A stretch of DNA of 15,737 bases. It comes from Bacteroidota bacterium. GTDB lineage: Bacteria; Bacteroidota; Rhodothermia; Rhodothermales; Rubricoccaceae. The stretch is from contig JADFLK010000007.1 of assembly GCA_022564455.1 (NCBI GenBank), forward strand, positions 1 through 15,737. The letters are read 5' to 3'. Shown piece by piece: positions 1-6,824 of this stretch. The first letter of the stretch is position 1; each line of letters begins with the position of its first letter. A program made the position numbers and the translations under genes. The notes beneath the pieces are model-generated. The model searched no databases, was not told where the DNA came from, and worked only from the letters and a program-made list of their open reading frames with translations.

Positions 1-129
1 GCAAAGTTTAACCGGCCGCGTAGTGAGCAATTTCGGTTCCACCTGAAGGAGTGTGAGTGGCAGTTTAACCACCTAGGTAAGGATCTCTACAAGATCCTCC
101 TTAATCTGATACGACACGACCCGTTCTGA
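1..129 (+). CDS. Transposase C-terminal fragment, IS1595-like (cut by window edge)
   Basis: An open frame runs from base 1 to a TGA at 127-129 and gives 42 residues with no start in the window. The segment FRFHLKECEWQFNH followed by DLYKILLNLIR matches, from memory, the C-terminal helix of IS1595/ISXO2-like DDE transposases. There a conserved LKECEWRFNH-type motif precedes a DLYKILL tail. This enzyme would cut and move its own element. The N-terminal zinc-ribbon and the catalytic DDE core lie outside the window, so activity cannot be judged. Codon spacing and the stop immediately before the presumed IS end are normal for an intact 3' end. The family call rests on a short stretch. Confidence 0.6.
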   Translation, partial: AKFNRPRSEQFRFHLKECEWQFNHLGKDLYKILLNLIRHDPF

Positions 130-153
130 ACCACTTTTGCTTCCCTGGAGCCC
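1..153 (+). mobile_element. Right end of an IS1595-like insertion sequence
   Basis: The window opens inside an insertion sequence. Its transposase stops at 127-129, and the likely right end is the GGGCTCCAGG-type sequence (minus-strand reading) ending at about 153. Terminal inverted repeats close behind the transposase stop are typical of such elements. Only one end is visible, so the inverted repeat cannot be matched with its partner. If the family call is right, the 8 bases from 154 to 161 would be one copy of the target duplication. The sequence beyond 153 reads as part of a different, decayed gene, which supports a boundary here. Confidence 0.55.
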
Positions 154-689
154 TGATGATTGTCTCATTGAACGGAATCGAACCCGTCAGACAGGAAGGG
201 AACTGATCCAGTCAAACGCAACGCCCATATTCATTCGTACTACGTCCCAAGACAGTTCCGCGACAGCCAACGACGGTGGAGGATCCAATATATCCTTGGC
301 CGAAGGTGTGTTTATTTTTTGTGTGTTTGAACGCGACAGAAATGTAAGTAACGGCTCCGGTTTAGCAATCGTCGGAGCCGTAACCTTTCTCAACTCTCTT
401 TTGTTGGAAACGCGTCTACCAGCGCCAGCACGGGTGGCGGAGGGCTGTCTGTCGTGGGCAATGAGCTGGAAACTCCGCCTACAGTAGAGAGGCTTCTCGT
501 CTGTATCCCAACCGTGCTACGGGCTTCATCACCATCGAGACAGATGCCGGAGAAGTCAATATTTTGGATGTGCTCGGGCGCGTCGTGCTGAGCTCAGAAG
601 CGAATGAACGGATTCATGTTTCAGGGCTTTCGGCTGGTGTGTACGTGGCGCGGGTTGGTGCTTTGAGCACCTTGTACACGGTTCGTTGA
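154..689 (+). pseudogene. Broken T9SS-sorted, beta-helix-like surface protein
   Basis: The last frame (about 483-689, stop TGA) encodes RLYPNRATGFITIE, VNILDVLGRVVL and VSGLSAGVYVARV. This is a clear type A sorting domain of the type IX secretion system, which directs export across the outer membrane. Upstream, two other frames carry matching repetitive sequence. Frame 2 (from 155) has CLIERNRT, SSATANDGGG, CVFERDRNVSNGSGLAIVG and AVTFLNSL. Frame 1 (about 403-495) has FVGNASTSASTGGGGLSVVGNELETP. GGG-L and F-x-N spacing with repeated C-x-x-E-R-N/D-R units suggests a parallel beta-helix. One missing T in the T-run at 399-402 would join frames 2 and 1 as NSLFVGN. A second shift lies between about 470 and 503, and TGA at 462 closes the last frame upstream. 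The 5' part appears removed or split off by the IS. Residual function is unlikely unless these are sequencing errors. Confidence 0.65.
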
Positions 690-714
690 TAGCTAACGCC
701 GCCACAGCGCCGGT

Positions 715-1419
715 CTACCAGCCCATCTGCCTCATGCGGCGTTCAATCCGTCTGGCTGAGGCGCCCATATTCTGCGGTCTCCGGTCGCGGGGGCTCGGAA
801 GGCACACGGCCAGCCGCGCCGCCTGGTTCCGGGAGAGGCCGCCGGCCGACACCCCGTAGTGGTACCGCGCTGCTTCCTCGATGCCGAATACACCCGGTCC
901 CCATTCCACCACGTTCAGGTACAGCGTGAGGATGCGCTCTTTGGGTAGGATGAAATCGGCGAGGTAGGCCAGCGGTACTTCAACGCCTTTGCGAACCCAC
1001 GAGCGGTGGGTGGTGAGGAAGAGGTTTTTGACAAGTTGTTGGGTGATGGTGGATGCGCCGCGAGGCGACGTTCCACGCCGCTGTGAATCTTCACGGGCGT
1101 TCTCAATCTCCACCCAGTCCAGGCCGTTGTGGTCGTAGAACCGCGCGTCCTCGGAGGCCACAACGGCGTGCTGCACGTCTTCGTCGATTGCCTCAATAGG
1201 GATCGGCGCGTAGCTGAACTCAACGCCCGGCCCGAGGCCTTCAACCATCCGCTGGATGTGGACGGTTGTGATCGGCGGGTCAACGAACCTGTACGCTACC
1301 AGCAGGAACGTGCAGGCCAGGAAGTACCCGAACACAGCGAAAAAGGCAAGCCGTACAATGCTGCGCAGCCATCCGAGCGGGCCACGCGCTTTCTTTTTAT
1401 CCGATGTCTTCCGTGCCAT
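715..1419 (-). CDS. mtgA: Monofunctional peptidoglycan glycosyltransferase
   Basis: This is a 234-residue GT51 enzyme that polymerises lipid II into glycan strands at the outer face of the cytoplasmic membrane. It lacks a transpeptidase domain, and its length is normal for MtgA. One membrane anchor lies at about residues 24-46 after a basic N-terminus. The catalytic motif EDARFYDHNG (residues 90-99) holds the general base Glu90, and GASTITQQLVKNLF (121-134) is the second signature. RKGVEVPLAYLADFILPKERILTLYLN and WGPGVFGIEEAARYHYG complete the family blocks. The ATG lies 12 bases after the greA stop, so the two are very probably cotranscribed. A GAGG sequence about 11 bases upstream may act as ribosome binding site. 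It ends 25 bases from the stop of the convergent pseudogene. The family call is firm. Confidence 0.95.
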   Translation of the reverse strand: MARKTSDKKKARGPLGWLRSIVRLAFFAVFGYFLACTFLLVAYRFVDPPITTVHIQRMVEGLGPGVEFSYAPIPIEAIDEDVQHAVVASEDARFYDHNGLDWVEIENAREDSQRRGTSPRGASTITQQLVKNLFLTTHRSWVRKGVEVPLAYLADFILPKERILTLYLNVVEWGPGVFGIEEAARYHYGVSAGGLSRNQAARLAVCLPSPRDRRPQNMGASARRIERRMRQMGW

Positions 1420-1431
1420 CGCCGAGATGCC

Positions 1432-1908
1432 TCAGCGGCTTATTTCGAGAATCTCGAGCTTGATCTTCCCGGCCGGCACCTTGATTTCTACCGTATCGCC
1501 GACCGTTTTGCCGAGCAGGCCCCTCCCGATGGGGCTGTCCACGGAGATTTTGCCCTGTGCGAAACTGGCCTCCGCTGCCGCTACAATCGTGTAGTGGGCT
1601 TCTTTCTTCACCTTGTGGTTCATCACACGCACCTTCGAGAGGATGCGCACCGAGGAGCTGTCAACCGCGCTCTCGTCCACAATACGGGCATTCCCGACGG
1701 TTGCCTGCAGTTTGGCAATGCGGGCCTCCAGATGACCTTGGGCATCCTTGGCGGCATCGTACTCGGCGTTTTCTGAGAGATCGCCCTGCGCGCGCGCCTC
1801 GGCGATGGCTGCCACGATTTTCTTGCGTTCGGTGGTGCGGGCCACCTGTAGCTCGTTTTTCAGCCTTTGGAGGCCTTCAGCGGTCAGATAGACAGGTTGG
1901 TCGCTCAT
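1432..1908 (-). CDS. greA: Transcription elongation factor GreA
   Basis: GreA enters the secondary channel of backtracked RNA polymerase and stimulates cleavage of the transcript 3' end. The 158 residues are the usual length. The N-terminal coiled coil (about 1-75) contains GDLSENAEYDAAKDAQ with tip acids Asp43 and Glu46. The C-terminal FKBP-like domain contains SPIGRGLLGKTVGDTVEI. I chose the ATG at 1906-1908 (MSDQPVYLTAEG), which matches the family N-terminus. The frame stays open to a GTG at 2001, but that extension runs through a terminator hairpin and has no family resemblance. mtgA follows after 12 bases. No clear Shine-Dalgarno sequence is seen. The terminator only about 40 bases upstream is unusual and may regulate the gene. 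Confidence 0.96.
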   Translation of the reverse strand: MSDQPVYLTAEGLQRLKNELQVARTTERKKIVAAIAEARAQGDLSENAEYDAAKDAQGHLEARIAKLQATVGNARIVDESAVDSSSVRILSKVRVMNHKVKKEAHYTIVAAAEASFAQGKISVDSPIGRGLLGKTVGDTVEIKVPAGKIKLEILEISR

Positions 1909-1947
1909 GTGAAGCGTCCCGCAGACTTGCGGGATAGATCTACGCGA

Positions 1948-1988
1948 TAAAAAAACGCCACGCCCCGACAGCATCGGGGTGCGCGGCG
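1948..1988 (-). terminator. Intrinsic terminator between the NlpC/P60 gene and greA
   Basis: Read on the minus strand, CACCCCGA, a five-base loop TGCTG, then TCGGGGCGTG form a GC-rich hairpin. It has six perfect pairs at the apex and an imperfect lower stem, and a run of seven T follows a short GGCG. This is a textbook rho-independent terminator. It would end transcripts from the NlpC/P60 gene. Because greA starts about 40 bases downstream, it could also act as an attenuator in the greA leader. Confidence 0.8.
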
Positions 1989-2000
1989 GAGGTTTACGCA

Positions 2001-2027
2001 CAAAAGATACGGCGTAGTGCGGCCCAA
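2001..2027 (-). promoter_or_regulatory. Possible Bacteroidota-type promoter before the greA leader
   Basis: The minus strand reads TATCTTTTG at 2009-2001, one base longer than the Bacteroidota -7 consensus TAnnTTTG. A TTGG lies about 18 bases upstream (2027-2024), a weak match to the -33 TTTG element. A start a few bases downstream would place the terminator inside the transcribed leader. This is pattern matching by eye only. Confidence 0.25.
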
Positions 2028-2060
2028 GGGGTGTTGGTCTTCCTCGAATAACCTTGGGTT

Positions 2061-2840
2061 CTACCAGGACGGGTGAGGATTGCCGTTCCCCGTTTGCTCC
2101 GGAGGCCTGTTGGACGAGCGCACGGAGCCCGGGCGAATCATGTCGCCTATATCAGTGGGTTGTCTGAGTTTCTCGTCTGGGAGGAAACTTTGCGGGTTAC
2201 CGATCACACGGCGGGCTCTCCAAAAATGACGGCGATAGTAGCCTTCTGTGAGGTTGGAGATGATGACGCCGCGGCCGGAGGAGGCGTGGATGAACTCGCC
2301 GTTGCCGAGGTAAATACCTACGTGGCGGACACCACGGCGGCGAAAGAAGACCAGATCGGCGGGGAGTAGCTCGTCGCGGCTGACGGCCTCACCGGAATAC
2401 TGCTGTGAAGCGGTTGTGCGCGGAAGCTCAATGTCCAGCGCATCACGCAATAGCTGCTGTACGAAAGAGGAGCAGTCGATACCGCGCCGTGTCGTGCCGC
2501 CGTAGCGGTAGCGTGTGCCAATCCAGTCTTCGCCTTTTTCACGGAGCGTGGCTGCGAGCGCCGCCGGCCCGGCATGGATGGGCGGCGCTATTTCGGCGGT
2601 GGGACTAAGCTCAACCGTACGAATCCTGGGGTTGCGCTCTGCGCTTCGATTCCGCTTCGCTCGAGTCGCCTCATCTTCCGCATCCGATGATCTGTTTATC
2701 GGAGACTGCACCCATGTTCCGCCCTGGCTTTGCTCAGTTTGCTGGATAGAACTCAGTGCAGCACATCCCGCGAGCGGAACGACTGAAAAAAGAACAGCGA
2801 GTAAAAACCTGTACGGCAGAGCGAAACAAACGCAGGGCAT
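2061..2840 (-). CDS. NlpC/P60 family lipoprotein, peptidoglycan endopeptidase
   Basis: This is a 259-residue protein with a lipoprotein signal: a hydrophobic stretch at about 11-25, then lipobox LAGC with Cys26 as the lipidated residue. A low-complexity linker (about 30-95) leads to a C-terminal NlpC/P60 domain. The domain shows RYRYGGTTRRGIDCSSFVQ with nucleophile Cys123, RHVGIYLGNGEFIHAS with His173, and His185 as the likely third polar residue. Such enzymes cleave peptide stems within peptidoglycan, usually at D-Glu-meso-diaminopimelate bonds. It would sit in the periplasm, anchored to a membrane by lipid. The architecture is like Spr/MepS with a longer linker. The ATG at 2838-2840 is the only start that keeps the signal, and no Shine-Dalgarno is evident. 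An intrinsic terminator follows 70 to 110 bases downstream. Confidence 0.92.
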   Translation of the reverse strand: MPCVCFALPYRFLLAVLFSVVPLAGCAALSSIQQTEQSQGGTWVQSPINRSSDAEDEATRAKRNRSAERNPRIRTVELSPTAEIAPPIHAGPAALAATLREKGEDWIGTRYRYGGTTRRGIDCSSFVQQLLRDALDIELPRTTASQQYSGEAVSRDELLPADLVFFRRRGVRHVGIYLGNGEFIHASSGRGVIISNLTEGYYRRHFWRARRVIGNPQSFLPDEKLRQPTDIGDMIRPGSVRSSNRPPEQTGNGNPHPSW

Positions 2841-3168
2841 GAGGATTGTAGGCCGGGCGGTGAGGCGGCTGCGAAAATAATAGCATTTAGGAACAAATCA
2901 AGAAATCGCGTCAAAACTTGGGGAAATGGCCGATTTCGATAGATCTGAGGGGAACCCGAACGAGGCCAGAACGATTACGTGCGGACAACAATCATCCGCA
3001 TAACAAATGGCGCGCTGCATTGGAGGTGCCAGGAGTCTGTCTTGTGAAGGACGGATATCTCTTGCGCCGGCGATAAATTGGCCCGTTTCTCCGCCCCTTT
3101 TCGTTACGTAGCCAAACCAAGCGCCGAGCTTTACTCGCTGTCTATCACTCAACTTATCATCGTTTGCC
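2841..3168 (+). other. 328-base gap between divergent genes, no recognised content
   Basis: This space must hold the promoters for the NlpC/P60 gene (leftward) and the bacilliredoxin (rightward). It is richer in A and T than its surroundings near 2870-2960. I see no exact Bacteroidota promoter match, no RNA gene and no IS remnant. A 6-base inverted repeat, TGCGGA with TCCGCA, lies around 2980-3002 and is too weak to name. A 90-codon minus-strand frame spans 2898-3170 but is not convincing. Confidence 0.5.
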
Positions 3169-3687
3169 ATGCCATATCCTGAGCCCCTCGTTTCTCCCAT
3201 GCGCGAAGAACTGACGCGTCTTGGTGTTGAAGAACTGCGCACCGCCGCCGACGTGGATCGTGCGATGGATGAGGCGTCCGAGGGGACGACCCTCGCCATT
3301 GTCAATTCGGTCTGTGGATGTGCGGCCGCCAATGCGCGCCCGGCCGTAGCAATGGCGCACGGCATTGAAATCCAGCCCGACCGGTACGTGACCGTGTTTG
3401 CCGGGCAGGATCTGGAGGCCACAGCTCGCTTGAGGGAGCACCTTGTCGGCATTCCGCCATCGTCGCCGTTTATGGCGCTGTTGAAGGATGGCGACCCCGT
3501 GTTCGTGCTGGAGCGCCGCCACATAGAAGGGCGCAGCGCCTCTGCCATCGCGCACGATCTCGCTGGCGCGTTCGAGCGCTTCTGCGGCGCAGCCTCCGGC
3601 GACGGAGCGGTGCAGCAAGAGCCTGTGGTGGAAGAAACACAGAACCCTTCCGACGATCTGCCGCCTACGTTTCGGTCGATTCTTTGA
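3169..3687 (+). CDS. Bacilliredoxin of the BrxA/BrxB (YphP/YqiW, DUF1094) family
   Basis: This family has a thioredoxin fold and removes bacillithiol from oxidised protein thiols in the cytoplasm. The protein has 172 residues. PYPEPLVSPMREELTRLGVEEL opens it, and VNSVCGCAAANARPAV carries the CGC active motif at residues 49-51, where thioredoxins have CxxC. TVFAGQDLEATARLREH and PSSPFMALLKDGDPVFVLERRHIEGRSA complete the family pattern. The usual length is near 145, so a tail of about 30 residues, acidic and low in complexity, is extra. It follows a further cysteine, Cys139. The gene is alone on the plus strand between two minus-strand blocks. The ATG at 3169 matches the family N-terminus, and no clear Shine-Dalgarno is seen. 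The family fits an organism that makes bacillithiol, as several Bacteroidota do. Confidence 0.93.
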   Translation: MPYPEPLVSPMREELTRLGVEELRTAADVDRAMDEASEGTTLAIVNSVCGCAAANARPAVAMAHGIEIQPDRYVTVFAGQDLEATARLREHLVGIPPSSPFMALLKDGDPVFVLERRHIEGRSASAIAHDLAGAFERFCGAASGDGAVQQEPVVEETQNPSDDLPPTFRSIL

Positions 3688-3688
3688 G

Positions 3689-3706
3689 GGACAGGCTATT
3701 CTGTCC
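3689..3706. terminator. Small hairpin between convergent genes, possible terminator
   Basis: GGACAG and CTGTCC form a perfect 6-base stem with a 6-base loop, exactly between the bacilliredoxin stop and the flippase stop, whose 3' end it overlaps. There is no T-run on either side, so termination is only suggested by position. Confidence 0.3.
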
Positions 3707-5168
3707 AGCCGGGTTCCGATTTGCGCCAGTCCATTCTAATAACGAGCGCAACGTAGGCGCAGCCGGATGCGACGAGGGCACCAATCAACAGCAGAATCGA
3801 CTCGCTAAACCATAATGCCAAGCCGGCAGGAATCAGCAGTGCAGCTGCAATGGCGGTGTGCTGAACAAGATCATATCCTGCGCGCTTTACGGATGCACCT
3901 CCGATTCTGAGCATCCAGATAATCTGGAGCGTTCTCGAAACAAGTCCGGCAACCGCGACCGACGCAACGGCAATGCGCGGATGCCCCGTTCTGTAGGCAA
4001 GAACCAGGGTGAGAAGCTGAGCACTGAAGAGAAAAATGCTGAACCCAAGGTCGGTTCGCTGCCTGTCGGTAACATCAAAAATACGGGTTAGTGGCGAAGC
4101 AATAGACGCGATGCATAGCCATGGCGCAAGATATTGGGCATAGACGCCGGCTTCACGCCACGGCTCACCGAACGCGAATGCGAAAAGATCGGGGCCGGCC
4201 AATGCGACAGCGGCCATGGGGAAGAGCGCCACGGCCACTAGCCGGCGGTAGACCTGCTCTGTGAGCCGGCCGAGGGTTTCCTCGCGGAACGCCACCGGCG
4301 CGCGTACCCCGAACACTTGCCCCACAGAACCTGTCAGCACGCCGACGGGAAGTGCAAGTGTTCCGAATGCAAGGCCGAAGAGCCCTACGGTTGTAGTGCC
4401 AAAGAAGGAAGCCAGGAGGAGGATGGGCACCCTCGACGAGAGGAGGTTGAGGAAGGCGGCGGGCGTGGAGAAGAGAGGGAAGCGGCGGTAGCGTTTAGCA
4501 AGGGTGCGCAACGAATGCCACCGCGCCGATGCCCGAAGCACGCCCCGGTCACGCAAGAGGAGTGGGACGCTAATTGTGAGTGTGAGCGCAGCGAATCCCA
4601 GGGCTGCACCGCCGGCAAGCCCTAATGCTCCAATCCCTAACAGGCCCGCCGCGATCTGTGCAGCCACCACAACGATGCTTTGCGCTACGCGTCCCCCCGA
4701 GACAAGCCGGAATCGATCGTGCCGGGTGTGCCATCCCTCCAGTGCCTGACCCCACCCAAGCAAGAGAAGGCCCGGTGGCAGAAAGAGGAGAATAGGAGCT
4801 AGATCTGGACTGTTGAAGAAGCTCGCGAGGATCTCCCGCGACGGCACAATGATCAGTGTGGCCAGGGCACTCGCCACAGAGAAACCAAGCGCCAGGAGGA
4901 GGAGACCTCCTGCGTCTCGTCGGGAAGCCGGCAGAAGTTGGGCGTCGTCGTAATGCCCTGTAGCAAGGGAGGCGAACAAGGCCACGAGCGTGACGAACAG
5001 GGTGAGGACGCCGAACTCATCCGGCAAGAAAAGGCGGGTCAGGACCGGCCGCGCGGCAAACACGATAGCTTGCGCTATCACGACGCCGCTTACAAGTGTC
5101 AGCACGGGCTGGATAAAGGAGCCGGTGAGGCGCATGCGCACCCAAACGTGTCGGAACCTGCTATTCAT
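3696..5168 (-). CDS. Wzx-like oligosaccharide flippase (polysaccharide biosynthesis protein)
   Basis: This 490-residue multi-pass protein fits the MOP/MATE-like superfamily that flips lipid-linked sugar units across the cytoplasmic membrane. It has many hydrophobic segments, about 12 to 14 helices. The N-terminal region, with SGVVIAQAIVFAARPVLTRLFLPDEFGVLTLF, is typical of polysaccharide flippases: a first helix, then an R-L-F-x-P-x-E-F-G motif. The length is normal. An upstream in-frame ATG at 5207 exists, but I chose the ATG at 5166-5168. It forms an ATGA overlap with the stop of the preceding gene, strong evidence for coupling, and gives a usual N-terminus. It is the last gene of the glycan trio. 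The substrate cannot be told from sequence, and no glycosyltransferase with a nucleotide-sugar motif lies in view. Confidence 0.85.
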   Translation of the reverse strand: MNSRFRHVWVRMRLTGSFIQPVLTLVSGVVIAQAIVFAARPVLTRLFLPDEFGVLTLFVTLVALFASLATGHYDDAQLLPASRRDAGGLLLLALGFSVASALATLIIVPSREILASFFNSPDLAPILLFLPPGLLLLGWGQALEGWHTRHDRFRLVSGGRVAQSIVVVAAQIAAGLLGIGALGLAGGAALGFAALTLTISVPLLLRDRGVLRASARWHSLRTLAKRYRRFPLFSTPAAFLNLLSSRVPILLLASFFGTTTVGLFGLAFGTLALPVGVLTGSVGQVFGVRAPVAFREETLGRLTEQVYRRLVAVALFPMAAVALAGPDLFAFAFGEPWREAGVYAQYLAPWLCIASIASPLTRIFDVTDRQRTDLGFSIFLFSAQLLTLVLAYRTGHPRIAVASVAVAGLVSRTLQIIWMLRIGGASVKRAGYDLVQHTAIAAALLIPAGLALWFSESILLLIGALVASGCAYVALVIRMDWRKSEPGWTE

Positions 5169-6793
5169 GGCTGTGGGGTGGCACGACCAAGCGTGTAGAC
5201 GACCCATGCCCCATTTCGAAAAGCCTCGGGAAGGGCGAGTTGTGGTTCGGTTGTTCTAGTGAGTACGAAGTCGATGCCGAACTGGTCGCTCAGGTTAAGC
5301 CAGTTCTCGCTAGAGCGGTTGTAGTAGGCTATGTCAAGCTCAGGCTTCGGGTCGGCGCCTCGTGCAGGGCGTGAGATGGGGGCGATGGCCATGAGCCGCT
5401 CGTACCATGTCTGCATGGCACGGTCATCGAACACGAATGCATACCAGTTTGCAACCACGCTTCGCTCACCGAAAGACCGGAATGTGCCCACAGTTGGGGG
5501 GATGGCAAAGAGGGCCGACGTGTGCGTCTCGGTTCGGGCCCACGCCTCTACCTCAGCTAATTCTGTTTGGAGGTGCTGCACGGGGAAGAGCAAGGCGCCG
5601 GGCCGGCTCGTTCCGCGAACTGCTAGCGTCAGCACAATTCCGCAGAGCAGGGTTGCACACAGTAGGCCGGCCCGCCGCCACAATAGCAGGTACTCACCGA
5701 CCTTTGTGATCACTGGAGGCAGCCAGGCCGTGATGGCAGCACTGAGGAGAAGGGAAGCGAACAGCGCCGAAGGCACGGTCGTCTTGAAGAATTGCAGCTT
5801 GGCAACAAGCTCAACCGGGACAATCTCTACAAACACGACGCTGATGCAGCACAGAGAAAAAGCAACGACCCAGAAGCGTGTGATTTCGGAGGCGTGGCGG
5901 ACGCGATCTCGGCGCACCAACAGCCAGAGAGATAGCCCGCCGAGTATCATCAATGGCCAGAAGCGTAGGTGCCGCGCCGCCTCGAACGAGAAAAACAGAT
6001 GGTGAAAAGGGTTTCGGAAAACGGCGTGGATGTAGAATGGAGATTCTCCTACCGGGGCAGGGTTGCCTTGTGCCAACGCTACGGGGATTACCACAGGGAG
6101 GGACGCCACGATGAACGACACTCCGAACCGCGTCGCGGCGGGCAACCCGTAGCCACTGGCCTTCTCAAACGTTCTCCAAAGAAGAACGCTGCCAAGCACG
6201 ACGGCTGTGAGGCCGCCCGCCAACAGATGAAACCAGGCGGCCAAGCCCAGTATTACGCCGGCAGGTATCCAACGCTTTTGGAGAAACAAAGCGATGCCAG
6301 GCAGAACCAGCGCCCACCCGACGCCTTCCGGGGCAAGCATGTTGTGAATGATGGTATTCCCCCCCAGCGTTATCACGGGGGTGATGAGGAGTGCCACCAC
6401 CATGCCCAGGGCGGATGCAATGCGGTCTCGTGTGAGTTCATACGCTACGGCGTAAACACCGTAGGCCACTCCGCACCAAACCAGAACGTGTAGCACCGCA
6501 ACGCCCAGCCAGAGAGGAACGGCTGCGCCGGAAGCCGCCATTAGTCCGACGAAATACGTGCGCACATTGATGCCGGAAGTAACGTTCTGTATCAGCCAGT
6601 CTGCTGTGAATAGTTCGCTGTTCAGAAGATGGAGGGCAGCAGGAACGAGTTCATCCTGATCACCGTCGCCGTAAGTGTACCCGAACCGAAGAAAGTGCCC
6701 CACGAGGCTCAGTAAGACCAAAAACAGCGGCGGACGTGCAAGGCCGCCGCATGGTTCGTTTGGGGGATGAGTTGTGGTGACGTCGTCCGGCAC
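5165..6793 (-). CDS. Large multi-pass membrane protein with soluble C-terminal domain (GT-C-like, uncertain)
   Basis: This protein of about 542 residues has 10 or more hydrophobic segments over its first three quarters. A soluble tail follows, with FRSFGERSVVANWYAF, MQTWYERLMAI and GIDFVLTRTTE. From memory the tail resembles DUF6798 of hypothetical membrane proteins, which I cannot verify. An early acidic stretch, YGDGDQDELVPAAL, sits after the first helix, where GT-C glycosyltransferases place a catalytic aspartate. That similarity is only suggestive. The frame is open to an ATG at 6913, but that start would overlap the upstream gene by 89 bases with non-family sequence. I chose the GTG at 6791-6793, 31 bases after the upstream stop, though it lacks a Shine-Dalgarno. 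The stop overlaps the flippase start (ATGA), so the two are likely translated together. Function in surface glycan assembly is inferred from context. Confidence 0.7.
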   Translation of the reverse strand: MPDDVTTTHPPNEPCGGLARPPLFLVLLSLVGHFLRFGYTYGDGDQDELVPAALHLLNSELFTADWLIQNVTSGINVRTYFVGLMAASGAAVPLWLGVAVLHVLVWCGVAYGVYAVAYELTRDRIASALGMVVALLITPVITLGGNTIIHNMLAPEGVGWALVLPGIALFLQKRWIPAGVILGLAAWFHLLAGGLTAVVLGSVLLWRTFEKASGYGLPAATRFGVSFIVASLPVVIPVALAQGNPAPVGESPFYIHAVFRNPFHHLFFSFEAARHLRFWPLMILGGLSLWLLVRRDRVRHASEITRFWVVAFSLCCISVVFVEIVPVELVAKLQFFKTTVPSALFASLLLSAAITAWLPPVITKVGEYLLLWRRAGLLCATLLCGIVLTLAVRGTSRPGALLFPVQHLQTELAEVEAWARTETHTSALFAIPPTVGTFRSFGERSVVANWYAFVFDDRAMQTWYERLMAIAPISRPARGADPKPELDIAYYNRSSENWLNLSDQFGIDFVLTRTTEPQLALPEAFRNGAWVVYTLGRATPQP

Positions 6794-6824
6794 GAAGGGG
6801 TGGGTAGAGGATGGCGCTGATGAG

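Noticed and set aside
80..98. Inverted repeat AGGATCT / AGATCCT
   Set aside because: It is inside the transposase coding sequence and is explained by its codons. There is no sign of a separate role.
187..393. A 68-codon minus-strand frame
   Set aside because: It is antisense to the decayed beta-helix gene, with no known resemblance and no ribosome binding site.
1129..1776. A 215-codon plus-strand frame
   Set aside because: It runs antisense to mtgA and greA, both of which have full catalytic motifs on the minus strand.
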